A stretch of DNA of 64,000 nucleotides, taken from Henckelia pumila. Taxonomy: Eukaryota; Streptophyta; Magnoliopsida; Lamiales; Gesneriaceae. Location: contig NW_027331831.1 of the NCBI RefSeq assembly GCF_033568475.1, positions 5,766,001-5,830,000 on the forward strand, written 5' to 3'. The translations under genes were made by a program, and so were the position numbers. The notes beneath the pieces were generated by a model that had not been told where the DNA came from, did no database searches, and worked only from the letters and a program-made list of their open reading frames with translations. Shown piece by piece: positions 1 to 10,674 of this stretch. Each line of letters begins with the position of its first letter. Position 1 is the stretch's first letter.

Positions 1-1666
1 TTAGTGAAGTATCTCATATGATTCAAGAGTGTTGTTCATTGATTTTTACGCTCAAGCACAAGAAAGGGAGGAATGGGATTCGATTGTATACTATTCTATC
101 TGAGCCGACATTGTATTCTCAGATCAGAGATGCTCAGATATCTGATGTTAAGACTCAGCGTTTGGCACGTCTAGCCAATGGAGCTAATACATCTGGATTC
201 CAATATCGGGCAGATGGTTTATTATGCTTATCGAATCGAGTGGTTGGGCCTGATGTTGCGGAGCTCAGGAATGATATTCTTTCTCAAGCTGACAGGAGTC
301 GATTGTCTATTCATCCTGGAAGTATGAAAATATATAAGGACTTGCGAACTAGATTCTGGTGGAAAGGGATGAAGCGGAGTGTATATAAATTTGTTTCAAG
401 ATGTTTGGTTTGTCAACAGGTCAAGGCTGAATACCGAAGACCAGGTGGATTACTGCAGAATCTTGAGATTCCCGAATGGAAGTGGGAGCACGTGACTATG
501 GATTTTGTTACCCACTTGCCTATGACTTCATGTCAGTGTGATGCTATCTGGGTCGTTTTTGACCGTTTGACAAAATCAGCACATTTCATTTCTTACAACC
601 AGGAGTATTCTTATGATCGCATGGCACGCTTATACATCCAGGAGATAGTGCGATTATATGGGATTCCAGTGAGCATAGTCAGTGATAGAGACCCGCGATT
701 TACCTCACGTTTTGGGGTAGTTTTCAGCAGGCATTGGGTACCACTCTGAGTTTGAGCACTGCGTATCATCCAGAGACTGAAGGACAGTCAGAGCGGACAA
801 TTCGTACGTTGGAGTATATGCTACGTTCTTCTGTCATGGACTTTGGTTTATCTTGGCAGGATCAATTACCTTTGATCGAATTTGCCTACAATAACAGTTA
901 TCATCGTAGTATCATATGGCACCTTTCGAGGCATTGTATGGTCGACGGTGTCGTACTCTGTTATTTTGGGATGAATTTGGAGAATGACAAGTCGAGGGTC
1001 CTGAGTTGTTGCAGCAGATTGTAGACAAGGTAGATTTGATCAAGCGGAGGATCAAAACTGCTCAAGATAGACAAGTCAGTTGTGCTAATATTCATCGCAG
1101 GTCATTGCAGTTTGAGCCTGGTGAATATGTGTTCTTGCGAGTATCACCTTTCAGGAAGGTGATAAGATTCGGTGTGAAAGGCAAGTTGTCACCTCGTGTC
1201 ATTGGACCTTTCCAGATACTGGAGAAGATTGGAGATGTTGCTTACCGTTTGGCGTTACCGCCATCTCTTTCCAGTATACATAATGTTTTTCATGTGTCGT
1301 TACTTCGACAGTATATAGCTGATGAATCACATGTGATTCAGTCTTCTGAAGTTCAGCTAGAGCCAGATATGTCGTATGTTGAAGGACCACTCCCTATTCT
1401 AGACAGGAAGGAGAAAGTTCTTCGAAACAAGACTATACCACTTGTGATGGTACAGTAGCAGCGCCGAGGCGTTGAGGAAGCAACTTGAGAAATCGAGAGC
1501 CATATGCGAGCAGAACATCCTGAGTTGTTTGTTTTGTAGTTTTGATTACCATGTAAAGATGTAATTACCGTTTGTTGTAATAAAATATGGTTTTCTGTTT
1601 CATATTGTTATCTTAATTTGTCTTTAGATTTTATTTCGCGGACGAAATATCTAAAAGCGGGGAGAA
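1..1666 (+). mobile_element. Ty3/gypsy chromovirus, 3' part of pol (broken)
   Basis: The stretch encodes the integrase end of a Ty3/gypsy polyprotein: a zinc-binding H2C2 region, a DDE integrase core and a C-terminal region with a chromodomain-like tail, typical of chromoviruses (Tekay/Del-like). It runs off the left edge, so gag, protease and RT are not seen. A purine-rich tract at about 1654-1666 directly precedes the LTR at 1667, which marks this as the 3' end of the element. The coding part is broken, with at least two breaks in the visible section, so it is a fossil. Clade assignment is from recognised motifs only. Confidence 0.9.
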
Positions 1667-3174
1667 TGTAGTAACCCAGATTCCATTTTAAGATAATAAT
1701 ATGTTAAACATGATTAAGGGTTACTAATTAAACAAGTCAAGATCAAGAACACATGGTTGAGCATCAAGAGCTTGGCCGTGTGTGTGTGGATTTGGCACTA
1801 GGGCTCGGGCGTGGAGTTGGATTTAGCTCGGGCATGGAGCTTGGTTTGAGCTCGGATGTTTCCTTGGGGCTCGGGTCGGTCATGATGAACCAAGGGAGGG
1901 TTCGGACACAAGGGGCTGGGTCAAGGAAAAGCATGCCAAAATCAGTGCATGTATAAGCCGAGCTGTTAGGAGAGGTGTTCAGAAAAGTGAAGTGCAAGGC
2001 CAAAGTAGTGTTCAAAAAAGTGAAGTGCAAGGCCAAGGTAGTGTTCGGTCATGGGAAGAGCACATTGTGTTCAGGTCGGGAATGAACACGTGTCTTAACC
2101 AAAATCAGTGCATGTATAAGCCGAGCTGTTAGGAGAGGTTTCAAGCATTCAAGTGATGAGATGCTTAGTGTCCTTCCAGATGTCAAGGTCTCGTGCATTT
2201 CAGTGACACCTGTCCCAGTTCAAAATCTATAAATAGGAGCTGGGAGTTCGGTTATTTACACATCACTTCCATCTCACTTCATATTTCTGCTCGGGAAGGA
2301 AGAGCTCGGGGTCGGACCAAGAGGCCAGGTCGGGTCCGGTCGGGTCGGGCTTGAGAACAGGTCGGGTCGGGAGTTGACCTAGGACAGCTAGGGGTTGTCT
2401 TTTTTCCAGCTTAGTTCAGACTTCGGTGTTAGGTACATACACATTGACTGAGATTGCCAGCGAGTATACATGTTTATATGTTGTATTTATTTGGCATTAT
2501 TATGTGGCATGATGTATGTTTTACCGTTTTATATATTCATATATCATGTGCACATACACGTTGAGTCTATACCTTGTTATACCTGATTATAGAGCCGCTC
2601 AGCTCTATACTCGATAGTCTGTCACTGAGAGTACCGCGACGGTGGGGACATGTATGTCTGACTACTCTGGTGTACTAGACGAGTGTGATTGCACACAAAA
2701 GTTGATCCGTGCGGTGGCAGCACTCATGTGGCGCCGGTACTGAGCATGACTTTTCAGATGACCCTTTACCAGTCATCATGTTGCATGCATCATATACATA
2801 TGTTTACTCATGTTTATGTACTGGGCGTTAGCGCTCACGTCCTAGTTGTTATCTTGGATACCCATTCCACGAGGCAGGTCGCAGGATGGACGGAGCCGGT
2901 AGCTCGAGGCAGGATTAGGGATCCAGAGCTTTTCAGGGGATTTTATACAGCATGATTTGTTTAGCTGTATAAATGTTTTAGACAATTTATTTTAAGCATT
3001 TCAATATGGTTGTATCACTACAGATTTAAGCTTGGATATGTTTTACTAAGTTGTTATGTAAAGCATGGATTATATGTCCGCACATTTTTACTCTGTTTAA
3101 GAATTTTGCTGTATTAAGTTTAATGCATGCTATTAGTTACCAATTAGTAGGTGATTTCATGCAGGGTCAATACA
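1667..3174 (+). repeat. 3' LTR of the gypsy element
   Basis: The repeat starts TGTAGTAACCC and ends AATACA, and a related copy lies at 60560-62034. A TATA box (TATAAATA) lies at 2228-2235. The part upstream of it differs strongly from the other copy: it holds GCTCGGG-type repeats, a 40-bp sequence present twice (about 1937-1976 and 2099-2138) and a tandem pair of about 33 bp near 1980-2045. The downstream part (about 2430-3174) matches the other copy closely. Length is about 1.5 kb. Confidence 0.85.
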
Positions 3175-3261
3175 TCTCAAGTATCTATACCAAAGATAAA
3201 GTTGACAATATACAATATAAAACTTTGCTTTTGGTTAATACTTTATATATGTATATATATA

Positions 3262-3442
3262 TATATAGTGAAGTTTTCAGCGGCCCAACAAATTCTTGCA
3301 CACTTCATCCCCGATCACTAAAAACCCGGTGGTGGGTTTTAATTATTTTTTATTTTGATTTTTCGCACCAATAAAGCCCCCCACCGAGTTTTAGTGGTCA
3401 GACATGAAGTAGGGAGACATTGTTGGGCAGCAGAGGTATATA
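3262..3442. repeat. Palindromic MITE 1 beside (TA)n tracts
   Basis: The left half (CAGCGGCCCAACAA, then CTTCAT, then CACTAAAAACCCGGTGG) is matched in inverted order by the right half (CCACCGAG, TTAGTGGT, ATGAAGTA, TTGTTGGGCAGC). (TA)n tracts lie on both sides. The arms are imperfect and there is no coding content. Edges are approximate. Confidence 0.6.
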
Positions 3443-3453
3443 TATATATATAT

Positions 3454-3608
3454 AGTTTCTTTCAAATGTCCACCTATCATGCCCACTACCATGTCCATCA
3501 ATGATGTGGCACTATTCTATTGAATGTGATAAAGATGTGATAAATTATAGGTCCAATAGAATAGTGCCACATCATTGGTGGGCATGGTAGTGGGCATTTA
3601 AAAGAAAC

Positions 3609-3609
<1 letters not shown>
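3454..3609. repeat. Palindromic MITE 2 inside a (TA)n tract
   Basis: About 156 bp fold into one long hairpin: the left arm starts AGTTTCTTTCAAATG and the right arm ends CATTTAAAAGAAACT, with the arms (…ATGATGTGGCACTATTCTATTG / CAATAGAATAGTGCC…) nearly identical in inverted order around a spacer of about 35 bp. (TA)n runs border both ends, so the insertion target was a TA microsatellite. No coding content. Confidence 0.75.
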
Positions 3610-3639
<30 letters not shown>

Positions 3640-3644
<5 letters not shown>

Positions 3645-3790
3645 AAAAAATTTGTTCCCCTGCACTCTGTGATCGACCATTCAAACCCGATAGTGGGTTT
3701 TAGTGGTGCAAAAATATAAAAAAAAACCACTAAAACTCGGTATCGGTTTTAATGGTCGCACACAAATTTTCTGCACTCTAAGATGCAAGG
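3640..3790. repeat. Palindromic MITE 3 beside a (TA)n tract
   Basis: Inverted arms share TTTGTTCCCCTGCACTCT against the reverse of TTTTCTGCACTCTAAGA, and the core carries AAACCCGATAGTGGGTTTT facing AACTCGGTATCGGTTTT. The core is related to that of MITE 1 and MITE 4. Edges are approximate. Confidence 0.6.
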
Positions 3791-3904
3791 GATGATGTAC
3801 TATCAAATTACGATGATACTATGTATTATTAATAAATCGAATTTTACAAGTTTAATTAATAACAATAAATAAATATATATATATATATAGGTATATATCC
3901 CTCG

Positions 3905-4062
3905 TATAACAAAATTTTGATCTCCTACACCCTAGAGTGCAGAGAATCTGTGAACGACCACTAAAATCCGGTAGTGAGTTTTAATGGTGCAAAAAAATAA
4001 ATAAAAATAAAAAACCACTAAAACCCGGGTTTTAGTGGTCGCTCACAAATTTCTTGCAGATC
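3905..4062. repeat. Palindromic MITE 4 beside a (TA)n tract
   Basis: The inverted core reads ACCACTAAAATCCGG against AACCCGGGTTTTAGTGGT, flanked by GAGTGCAGAGAATCTGTGA and TCACAAATTTCTTGCAG arms. A (TA)n run lies just upstream (about 3872-3890). It belongs to the same family as MITE 1 and MITE 3. Confidence 0.6.
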
Positions 4063-4885
4063 CATTCTGCATCCGGAGACACTGAGCTTGGCAATCACAC
4101 AGTACTTAATGCCAAGGGCAACTTTCACTGGAGTTTCCGGATCAACTATGGGTTTTCGACCATGTTTTTCAGTCGATTTCACTGGGGTGCGAGGAACAAA
4201 GCTTTCGCGCGAGGTCTTTAACAAGCATGTTGCCCTCTACTGTGAAGGCCCTCATGAGAAGGAGGTTAGGAATGTATGCTAGGGAAGATGGGTTTTGGAT
4301 TGGGTATGCAATTCCCCCTCCAGTCCTAGAACAAATGCAAGTGTGGTAGCTAGCTAGGTTGATATATATAGTTTTTTTTATAGCATGTGTGTCACACCAG
4401 CAGCAAGCAACAGATGAGAAATGAGTAAAACCGAAGAAATTGCAAATATTGGATTAAGATCTATTGACCATTAAGATAATAAAAATGAAAAATGTGCCAT
4501 GCATATACGAAAATACATTAACATATCATTGAATCACATGCACGAGTGGTTAATTCTTCGAAGGTGTCGTTTGATGTCTTTAGACATCGTGTAACCCGCC
4601 AAGCCCTTTGAGACAAAACAAGGCAAACTCACATATATTATTTGTTTTTCAATTTACAAATACAATATTAAATTATAGTATCATGTAACAAGAAAATTCA
4701 CAACGTAAAATGACAAAATATATACCATCGGAGGGACAGCTCATCGTGGGAATCAATTCAAATGCATCAACGTTATATAGCCGGCCCATCATTCAAATGA
4801 TTTTGTAACACAAATCTGCATATTTCCTCATTTTTTTTCCAGTCTTTTTTTCCTGTATCGAATTAAACATATATATACCAAAAAA
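4063..4885. other. Spacer and 5' flank of the ammonium transporter gene
   Basis: From 4063 to about 4280 the sequence is less AT-rich and codon-like on the minus strand, but no start, stop or family could be assigned. The rest is AT-rich. A TATA-like element (TATATA, 4774-4779) lies about 107 bp before the start codon and is a plausible core promoter. Confidence 0.4.
4774..4779 (+). promoter_or_regulatory. Putative TATA box of the AMT gene
   Basis: TATATA in the context CGTTATATAGCC, about 107 bp upstream of the ATG at 4886. Placement fits a short 5' leader, but AT-rich sequence makes chance matches common. Confidence 0.35.
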
Positions 4886-6511
4886 ATGTCAACACCTCCA
4901 GCACCCTTTCTTCCTTCCAACTTAATCCCCGACGAGGCGAATCCGCCATGGATGAACAAAGGAGACAACGCGTGGCAGCTCACGGCCGCTACCCTCGTAG
5001 GCCTACAAAGTGTGCCGGGGCTTATAATCTTGTATGGTGGCGCTGTCAAGAAAAAATGGGCCGTAAACTCGGCTTTCATGGCTTTATACGCTTTCGCTTG
5101 CGTTCTGCTTTGTTGGGTATGCTGGGGATACCGGCTTTCCTTCGGTGACAAGATGATACCTATCTGGGGTAGGATCAATGTGGCCTTGTCTCAGCATTAT
5201 CTGCTTGGACAGGCTTTTAGTGGGAAGTTCCCCAACGCCACCATGGTGTATTTTCAGTTCGTTTTCGCGGCTATAACGTTGATTCTGATAGCTGGTGCTG
5301 TGTTGGGGAGGATGAACTTCTACGCCTGGATGCTGTTCGTTCCTCTGTGGCTAACGTTTTCTTACACGATCGGGGCGTACACGATTTGGTCGCTAGATGG
5401 TTGGTTGGCTGTTGCTGGGATGATAGACTACTCGGGTGGTTATGTTATCCATCTGTCATCTGGTGTTGCTGGTTTCACTGCTGCATACTGGGTGAGTACT
5501 CTGTTTTTTCACCGCGTGGTTCGACGGATTTTGAAAGTTCGGTTACACACACGGTTACACGTTTATTCAGGTGGGTCCTCGACTGACGAAAGACAGAGAA
5601 AGATTCCCCCCAAACAACATCCTGTTGATGCTGGCAGGGGCAGGGCTGCTGTGGATGGGGTGGACAGGTTTCAATGGGGGAGACCCTTATGCAGCTAGCA
5701 TTGATGCATCTTTGGCTGTTATAAACACTCACATATGTGCTGCAACTAGTCTGCTGACTTGGCTCATGCTCGACATCGTGTTCTTCGGTAAAGCGTCGGT
5801 CATCGGTGCAGTTCAAGGCATGATCACTGGCTTGGTTTGCATCACCCCTGCTGCAGGTACCAAAGTGTTTTGATTCTCTGTATTCTATAATTTTATGAGT
5901 GGAATAATAGTTAATTGGGTGTTACTTAAAAATATACCCTTTTTTTTTTTTTACATTTTCTTGGTGTAGGAGTGGTGCATGGATGGGCGGCCATAATAAT
6001 GGGGATATGCTCCGGCTCGATCCCTTGGTTCACCATGATGGTGGTGCACAAGAAATCCGTGCTTCTCCAGAAAGTCGACGACACCATGGCGGTGTTTCAC
6101 ACGCACGCGGTGGCGGGGTGCCTGGGAGGGATACTCACCGGCCTCTTCGCCGACCCAAAACTATGCAATCTCTTCTATGCAAAGTATGCCAAGTATGTAG
6201 GCTTGTTCTATGGCCTTCACAATGGAGACTACCACCACGGATTTAGACAGATTGGACTTCAACTCGTCGGCGTGGTCTTTGTCGTCGGGGTTAATATCTT
6301 GACGACCAGCTTGATATGCTTGGTGGTGCGACTTATCGTGCCTCTGAGAATGAGCGAGGAGGATATGGAGATCGGGGACGAGGCTGCTCACGGTGAAGAA
6401 GCTTATGCCATATGGGGGCAGGGGGATAGGAATGAGAATTCGCGGTTTTCGGCATATAACGACGTCGAAATCGGGTCTTCTAAAGCTAAAGGTCAGGTTG
6501 AGATGTCTTGA
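4886..6511 (+). CDS. AMT2-type ammonium transporter
   Basis: Three exons (4886-5491, 5571-5856, 5970-6511) with GT-AG introns of 79 and 113 bp give a 477-residue protein, the usual length for plant AMT2/AMT3-like (MEP-type) transporters, which move ammonium across the plasma membrane. Visible hallmarks are the N-terminal GLIILYGG segment, the signature [13 protein letters not shown] with the first pore histidine near residue 189, the second pore histidine in VFHTHAVAG near residue 343, and an acidic hydrophilic C-terminal tail ([10 protein letters not shown]). About eleven membrane segments are expected for the family. The start is the first ATG in frame and gives the family's N terminus. The first exon join restores AAYWVGPR, a conserved AMT2 string. 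Whether it is AMT2 or AMT3 needs a tree. Confidence 0.95.
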
Positions 6512-7399
6512 AGAAAGGGAGTTGTGAGGTTCATGCAAAGTTGGAATGAACCAAGGGATCGAATAAGATGTGCTTTTGGTCTTTAGCATATATATTTGTA
6601 ATGTTTTTGAATGGACGTGAAAAACAAGTCTCTAATGTTACATTTTATTGTACCAATAACGTTGCCTTGTGTTAGGAATTGCAACTAACGAAATAAATGT
6701 TTGTTTAATTTCTTTAAGAAAAGAAAAGAACCAGTTGCTTTAGACAATTTTTATTTGGAATCTATCCTAAAAATTATACATGAGTACGAGAGTTCTTTTT
6801 TTTTTTTTAATATAAAACAAAACACTCAGTCAATATGTGAGAAACTCACACGTCAATTTTGTGATACAAATATCATATCTGATTTGACTTATGAAAAATT
6901 ATTACTTTTTATACTATGAGTATTATTTTTTTTCGTTATAAATATAGATATGATCGACCTATCTAGCGGATATTGATCTGTGCGACCGTCTCAAAAGAGA
7001 CCTGCTATTTTGATAGACGTCCATATAAAACCAAAAAATGGTGGATGAGTTACACAAAAAATCATATAAAATCGTCTTAATTCTTACGGTTCAATTTTGT
7101 TACGTAAAAATTCTATCTTATTCAATTCATTAAAAAAATAATATTTTTATGTAAAAAAAATATTACTTATTATTTTAAATATGAATTTAGTCGACTCATT
7201 CTTATCAAATGACGTATTTGATGACTTATAATTTATCTCCGTTCACGATTTAAGACGATTTCTCAGTTTCCAGACTATGACTTACCCGAACCAAAAACAA
7301 AAAACAAAACAAAAAGCGCAAACAAAAAGCGTGGTCCTTTAAGGAGCAAAAGCGCACGATCTCCGTCGATTTTCCTTGCAGAGCTCTCACAATTCGGCC
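6512..7399. repeat. AT-rich spacer with a diverged copy of a GAGACGG/CCGTCTC repeat
   Basis: AT-rich gap between two genes of the same orientation. About 6985-7215 contains ACCGTCTC and then TTCATTAAAAAAATAATA … ATATTACTTATTATT, which matches the repeat at 56866-56998 in order and wording. Nothing else was recognised. Confidence 0.4.
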
Positions 7400-9425
7400 A
7401 TGGCGAATGCATCAACTTCAACGCCTGCATCGCCACCATCGACCAAGGGAAGGTGGGATAACCTATCTACGCACGCGTCGCGCATATTTTTCTTCCTCAT
7501 CATTCTTCAGGTCCCGCTTTTCAGGTCACAACTACACTCTTCTCCATTTCATATTCATCCCAATTCGTAGTTACCCGTTGGAATAATGAATTTTATGTTC
7601 CAATTTATTGGAAAGGGTCGTCCTTTTTTGGCCGATGTTTCAAAGTCTTTGGAATTTTAGTTTGATTGGTGCTGATGTGATGGTGGAAGAAGATACCTCG
7701 TGAATTGATCTGTTGATCTATTATATTTTATCGGAATCTCGGGATTTCTCCCTTTGGTCCGTTTATAATTCAGTATGCTAGGATGGCGCCTGATAGTGTT
7801 GGTTCAATATAACAAATGCTAGGCATGTGATTGAATTCAAGTGAGTTGCTTGTGCTAAGATTTTATGCTTTGGTTCTGTTTCCTAGTTGCAAATTATCTG
7901 CACGGGTTGGAACTTCTTTTTTGTTTATGGTACAGCTTGATTGAATCATGAGTTATTGCAGCATAAACCTATTTCATTTAAATTTATTGTCTTCTTGATA
8001 CCTGTATATTGATCTAGTGTTGAAATTTGTTGCCATGACTTCATCTCTGTGAATTTGCAGTTAGATGCATTTTTTTTGTGTAATTTAATCACCGGTATTC
8101 GGTAACGATCTTTTTGTCGCCCTTTATGTAACTGGTTTCTTTTTCCCATCTCCTACACACTCTCAGGGTTCAATGTAGATCTGGCATGTGTACGACACCT
8201 CTTCATGTCACATCTTCACAGTTGGTGGCTAGCGAAGTCTTTCCACTTCCAGTGATAAAGGGCCTTCTTTATCCTGGAGCCATCGTAAATGGTCTCATCA
8301 GTAACATGACTGTGCCAAGCTGGAATAATCTGCTAAACTTCTACAACTTGACTGACATAAAAGAGGCCTCTGCAGTAACTGATCTGCAGCGATTGGAGGT
8401 TTGGCTTTGGCTTCTCTTCTCCCACATCTCTATCATTTCTTCTATCATAGCTTCATGTGATTGGGAGTTCTTTATCTATTCCTAGTAAAATAATGTACAC
8501 GCGTTGCGTGTGCACAGTAACAATCAACATGATTTTACGAGAGAAGTTATATTTTAGATGAGATAAGTTATATATAGTGGGATGAATGCACAATAACAAT
8601 CAACATGATTTTATGAGAGAAGTTATATTTAGTAGGGGGATTGGATAGTTGTGAAAAAAAAAATGAGAAAAGAGGGGTAAAATGGGAAAGAAAAAATGGT
8701 GTACTCAAGAAACGATTTTTATAACATGCTCAACTATTATAAAATAGTAGAGATATATTAAATTGAACATGCTTCCATGGGAACAAAAATGACTTTTCTA
8801 TCCTACACTTCATCATTATTATCAGACATTAGGCATTATATATGTAGTAGATAAGATTCATAGACATCATTCTTCACAATTTACCAATATTGTTACTGTT
8901 GTAAATTTTCAAAGGAGAGCCCTCACTATGTGGTCTCTAAATGTGCTCTTCCTTTAGGGTCGTGGGATTTGAAATATTCAACTCGTATTCTGTGAAGTTG
9001 AATTGTTTCTTGTTTTGCTAGTAAATTGGTTACTAAAAAGCAACCATTTCAGTGATTGAAAATTTTACTTCTCCTTTTCCCCATTGCGATTTGCTTTTCT
9101 TGAAAGATTGTTCTAATCGCTGGATCAGGTTCTTGCGGGAAGTTACTTCAGTGTTGCTGGTTCACTGGTTGGTGTTATAAAACCAGGAAGGATGAGTATG
9201 TTTGGAACACTTCTTATTGTGTGGGGTCTTGTTAAGGAAGGGATTCTTGGAAAGCAAGCTAGCACGGATCCGACAAAGGCTGTATTTGTGTACCCAACAA
9301 TGTTAATAGCCTTGGTTTGTGCTTTCTTGTCTGTCAAATATGATTTGAAGAAGGCAGTGAGAAGTGCCCCACCTCGACCTGTTGTTAAGCCTCTGAAGAG
9401 CTCTTCAAAATCCAAGTTGAAATGA
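7400..9425 (+). CDS. Conserved plant membrane protein, function unknown
   Basis: Three exons (7400-7524, 8167-8398, 9129-9425) joined at GT-AG borders give 217 residues. A short Ser/Pro-rich N terminus precedes a first hydrophobic segment (RIFFFLIILQVPLF, residues 28-41). The middle part holds CRSGMCTTPLHVTSSQ and a hydrophilic region with NMT and NLT glycosylation-type sites. Two hydrophobic stretches follow: AGSYFSVAGSLVGVI, and the segments around FGTLLIVWGLV and YPTMLIALVCAFLSV. The C terminus is lysine-rich (SSSKSKLK). This organisation fits a small plant-specific membrane protein family without assigned role; I do not recognise a named gene. The ATG at 7400 is the only methionine start before the first membrane segment. 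Intron 1 is 642 bp and intron 2 is 730 bp. Confidence 0.8.
8500..8640. repeat. Short direct duplication in intron 2
   Basis: CAATCAACATGATTTTA plus GAGAGAAGTTATATTT occurs twice, near 8521-8553 and 8598-8631, about 77 bp apart. The flank carries ACACGCGTTGCGTGTGCAC, a short imperfect palindrome. The family is not recognised. Confidence 0.5.
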
Positions 9426-10347
9426 TCTAGAGATGCAACATGTAGGCAACAGTGGGATACTCTCTCTCTTAATGAAGGGTCAAATCTGGCTACCCAGATT
9501 CCCTCAAGATGCCTCGAACCAATCAAGGTCGTGTTTGCCAGGTGCTTGCTAACTGAGTATCTTGTCTTGTGACGATTTTATAGTATTTATTTTCTTCCTT
9601 TTCTAGCTTATCTATCACTATCATTGAATGTATCGGTTGCTGACTTCTACTTTCTCCGAGTTTGCAAATTTGTTACTTGATTGTTTTTATGCCAATTTAG
9701 GAAGGAAGTATGTCATACCAGAAACAAATTTATGTGTGATCCTGGGGAAATTTTTTATACTTGGCCGTCCACTTTGGTATTGACATAGGAAATTCAACAC
9801 AAGCCTTTTATTCTTCTGCCACTCGTGTCATAAGCTTGTACTATCCCTTTATTGGAATTTTCAGAGGTTCGATCTGACCATGATCAGAGAAATTCACTCA
9901 CGAACTAACGAATATTATTTGATGTCACATATCTTTATGTTAGTTTATAACTGTGAGGTATTAAATTTTGTGGCTTTTGGTTACGCGATCACACATAGAA
10001 ATAACTAGTCGTGTGTCATCCTGGAAACTTGGGGACCATATCTGCTTCTATTTTTAGGGGAACAACATTCAAGCCATGATCTTTAACATAGAAGAAAATT
10101 AAGAATTAAATTTTGTACTTTATTAGAATCAAGACAAGACCATTCTAGCATTTGGACCCCACCGATTATAATGCAAAAACAATATTCCTGAAATGCACCT
10201 ACTACCCTAAAGCAGGTCAAAAGCTTTGATGCCATCTTCTGGCCTCTTTTGTTGTTCTTTAGCTTGGAAACCTCTGTATTATGGCCCCTGTCAGCAATAT
10301 ATATATTGCAAATGAAATCAACAACTCCTCAACATATTATCGTTAAG
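9426..10347. other. 3' region of the membrane protein gene and 5' flank of the next gene
   Basis: No gene or repeat was recognised. A TATA-like stretch lies at 10298-10306. Confidence 0.4.
10298..10306 (+). promoter_or_regulatory. Putative TATA box of the MASS-like gene
   Basis: TATATATAT in the context AGCAATATATATATTGC, 42 bp before the ATG at 10348. If used, the leader would be very short, so an upstream TSS is also possible. Confidence 0.3.
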
Positions 10348-10674
10348 ATGGCTAGTTTGAGTAGGTCTGCAAGATCATTTAGAAGGCAAGGTTCCTCAGG
10401 ATTAGTGTGGGATGATGATGAGCTAGCAGGTGGATTTTATCAATTTGTGCAGACAGAAGGGAAGTTGGGTGAACTAAGGCACTGTCATAGTCTCGGTGGT
10501 GACGGTGGCGGTGCGACTCTGGTGGATCAAGGTGGTTTAAAGGCAGCACCACACGTTTACAACCGTAGTGTATCCGCTCCAATCACACACCCAAGACTGC
10601 CTAAATTTGTTAGAAAAATTGTACTTGCAGGGTTCTTTGGAAAACCTCCCAAGTCTGGAGAGCATGCCAAGTGA
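10348..10674 (+). CDS. MASS-like MAPK-substrate protein
   Basis: A single open exon of 108 residues begins MASLSRSARSFRRQGSSG and continues LVWDD. This N-terminal block is the hallmark of the small plant family that includes the Arabidopsis MAPK substrates MASS1-3 (for example At1g80180), which are phosphorylated by MPKs in the stomatal lineage. The C-terminal GFFGKPP matches the family's short Gly-Phe-Gly-Lys-Pro end. The middle is poorly conserved, Gly-rich and without membrane segments. The reading frame is open upstream (an in-frame ATG at 10312), but the family N terminus supports 10348. The usual Ser-Pro phosphosites of the family are not evident here; RSVSAPITHP sits where they would be. 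Function is inferred from two short motifs, so it is only a family-level call. Confidence 0.8.
   Translation: MASLSRSARSFRRQGSSGLVWDDDELAGGFYQFVQTEGKLGELRHCHSLGGDGGGATLVDQGGLKAAPHVYNRSVSAPITHPRLPKFVRKIVLAGFFGKPPKSGEHAK

Noticed and set aside
1764-2955. Several open frames of 60-90 residues
   Set aside because: They sit inside the gypsy LTR and result from repeats; no family match and no codon character.
5475-5816. Minus-strand open frame across AMT exon 2
   Set aside because: Antisense to conserved coding sequence, explained by codon bias of the real gene.
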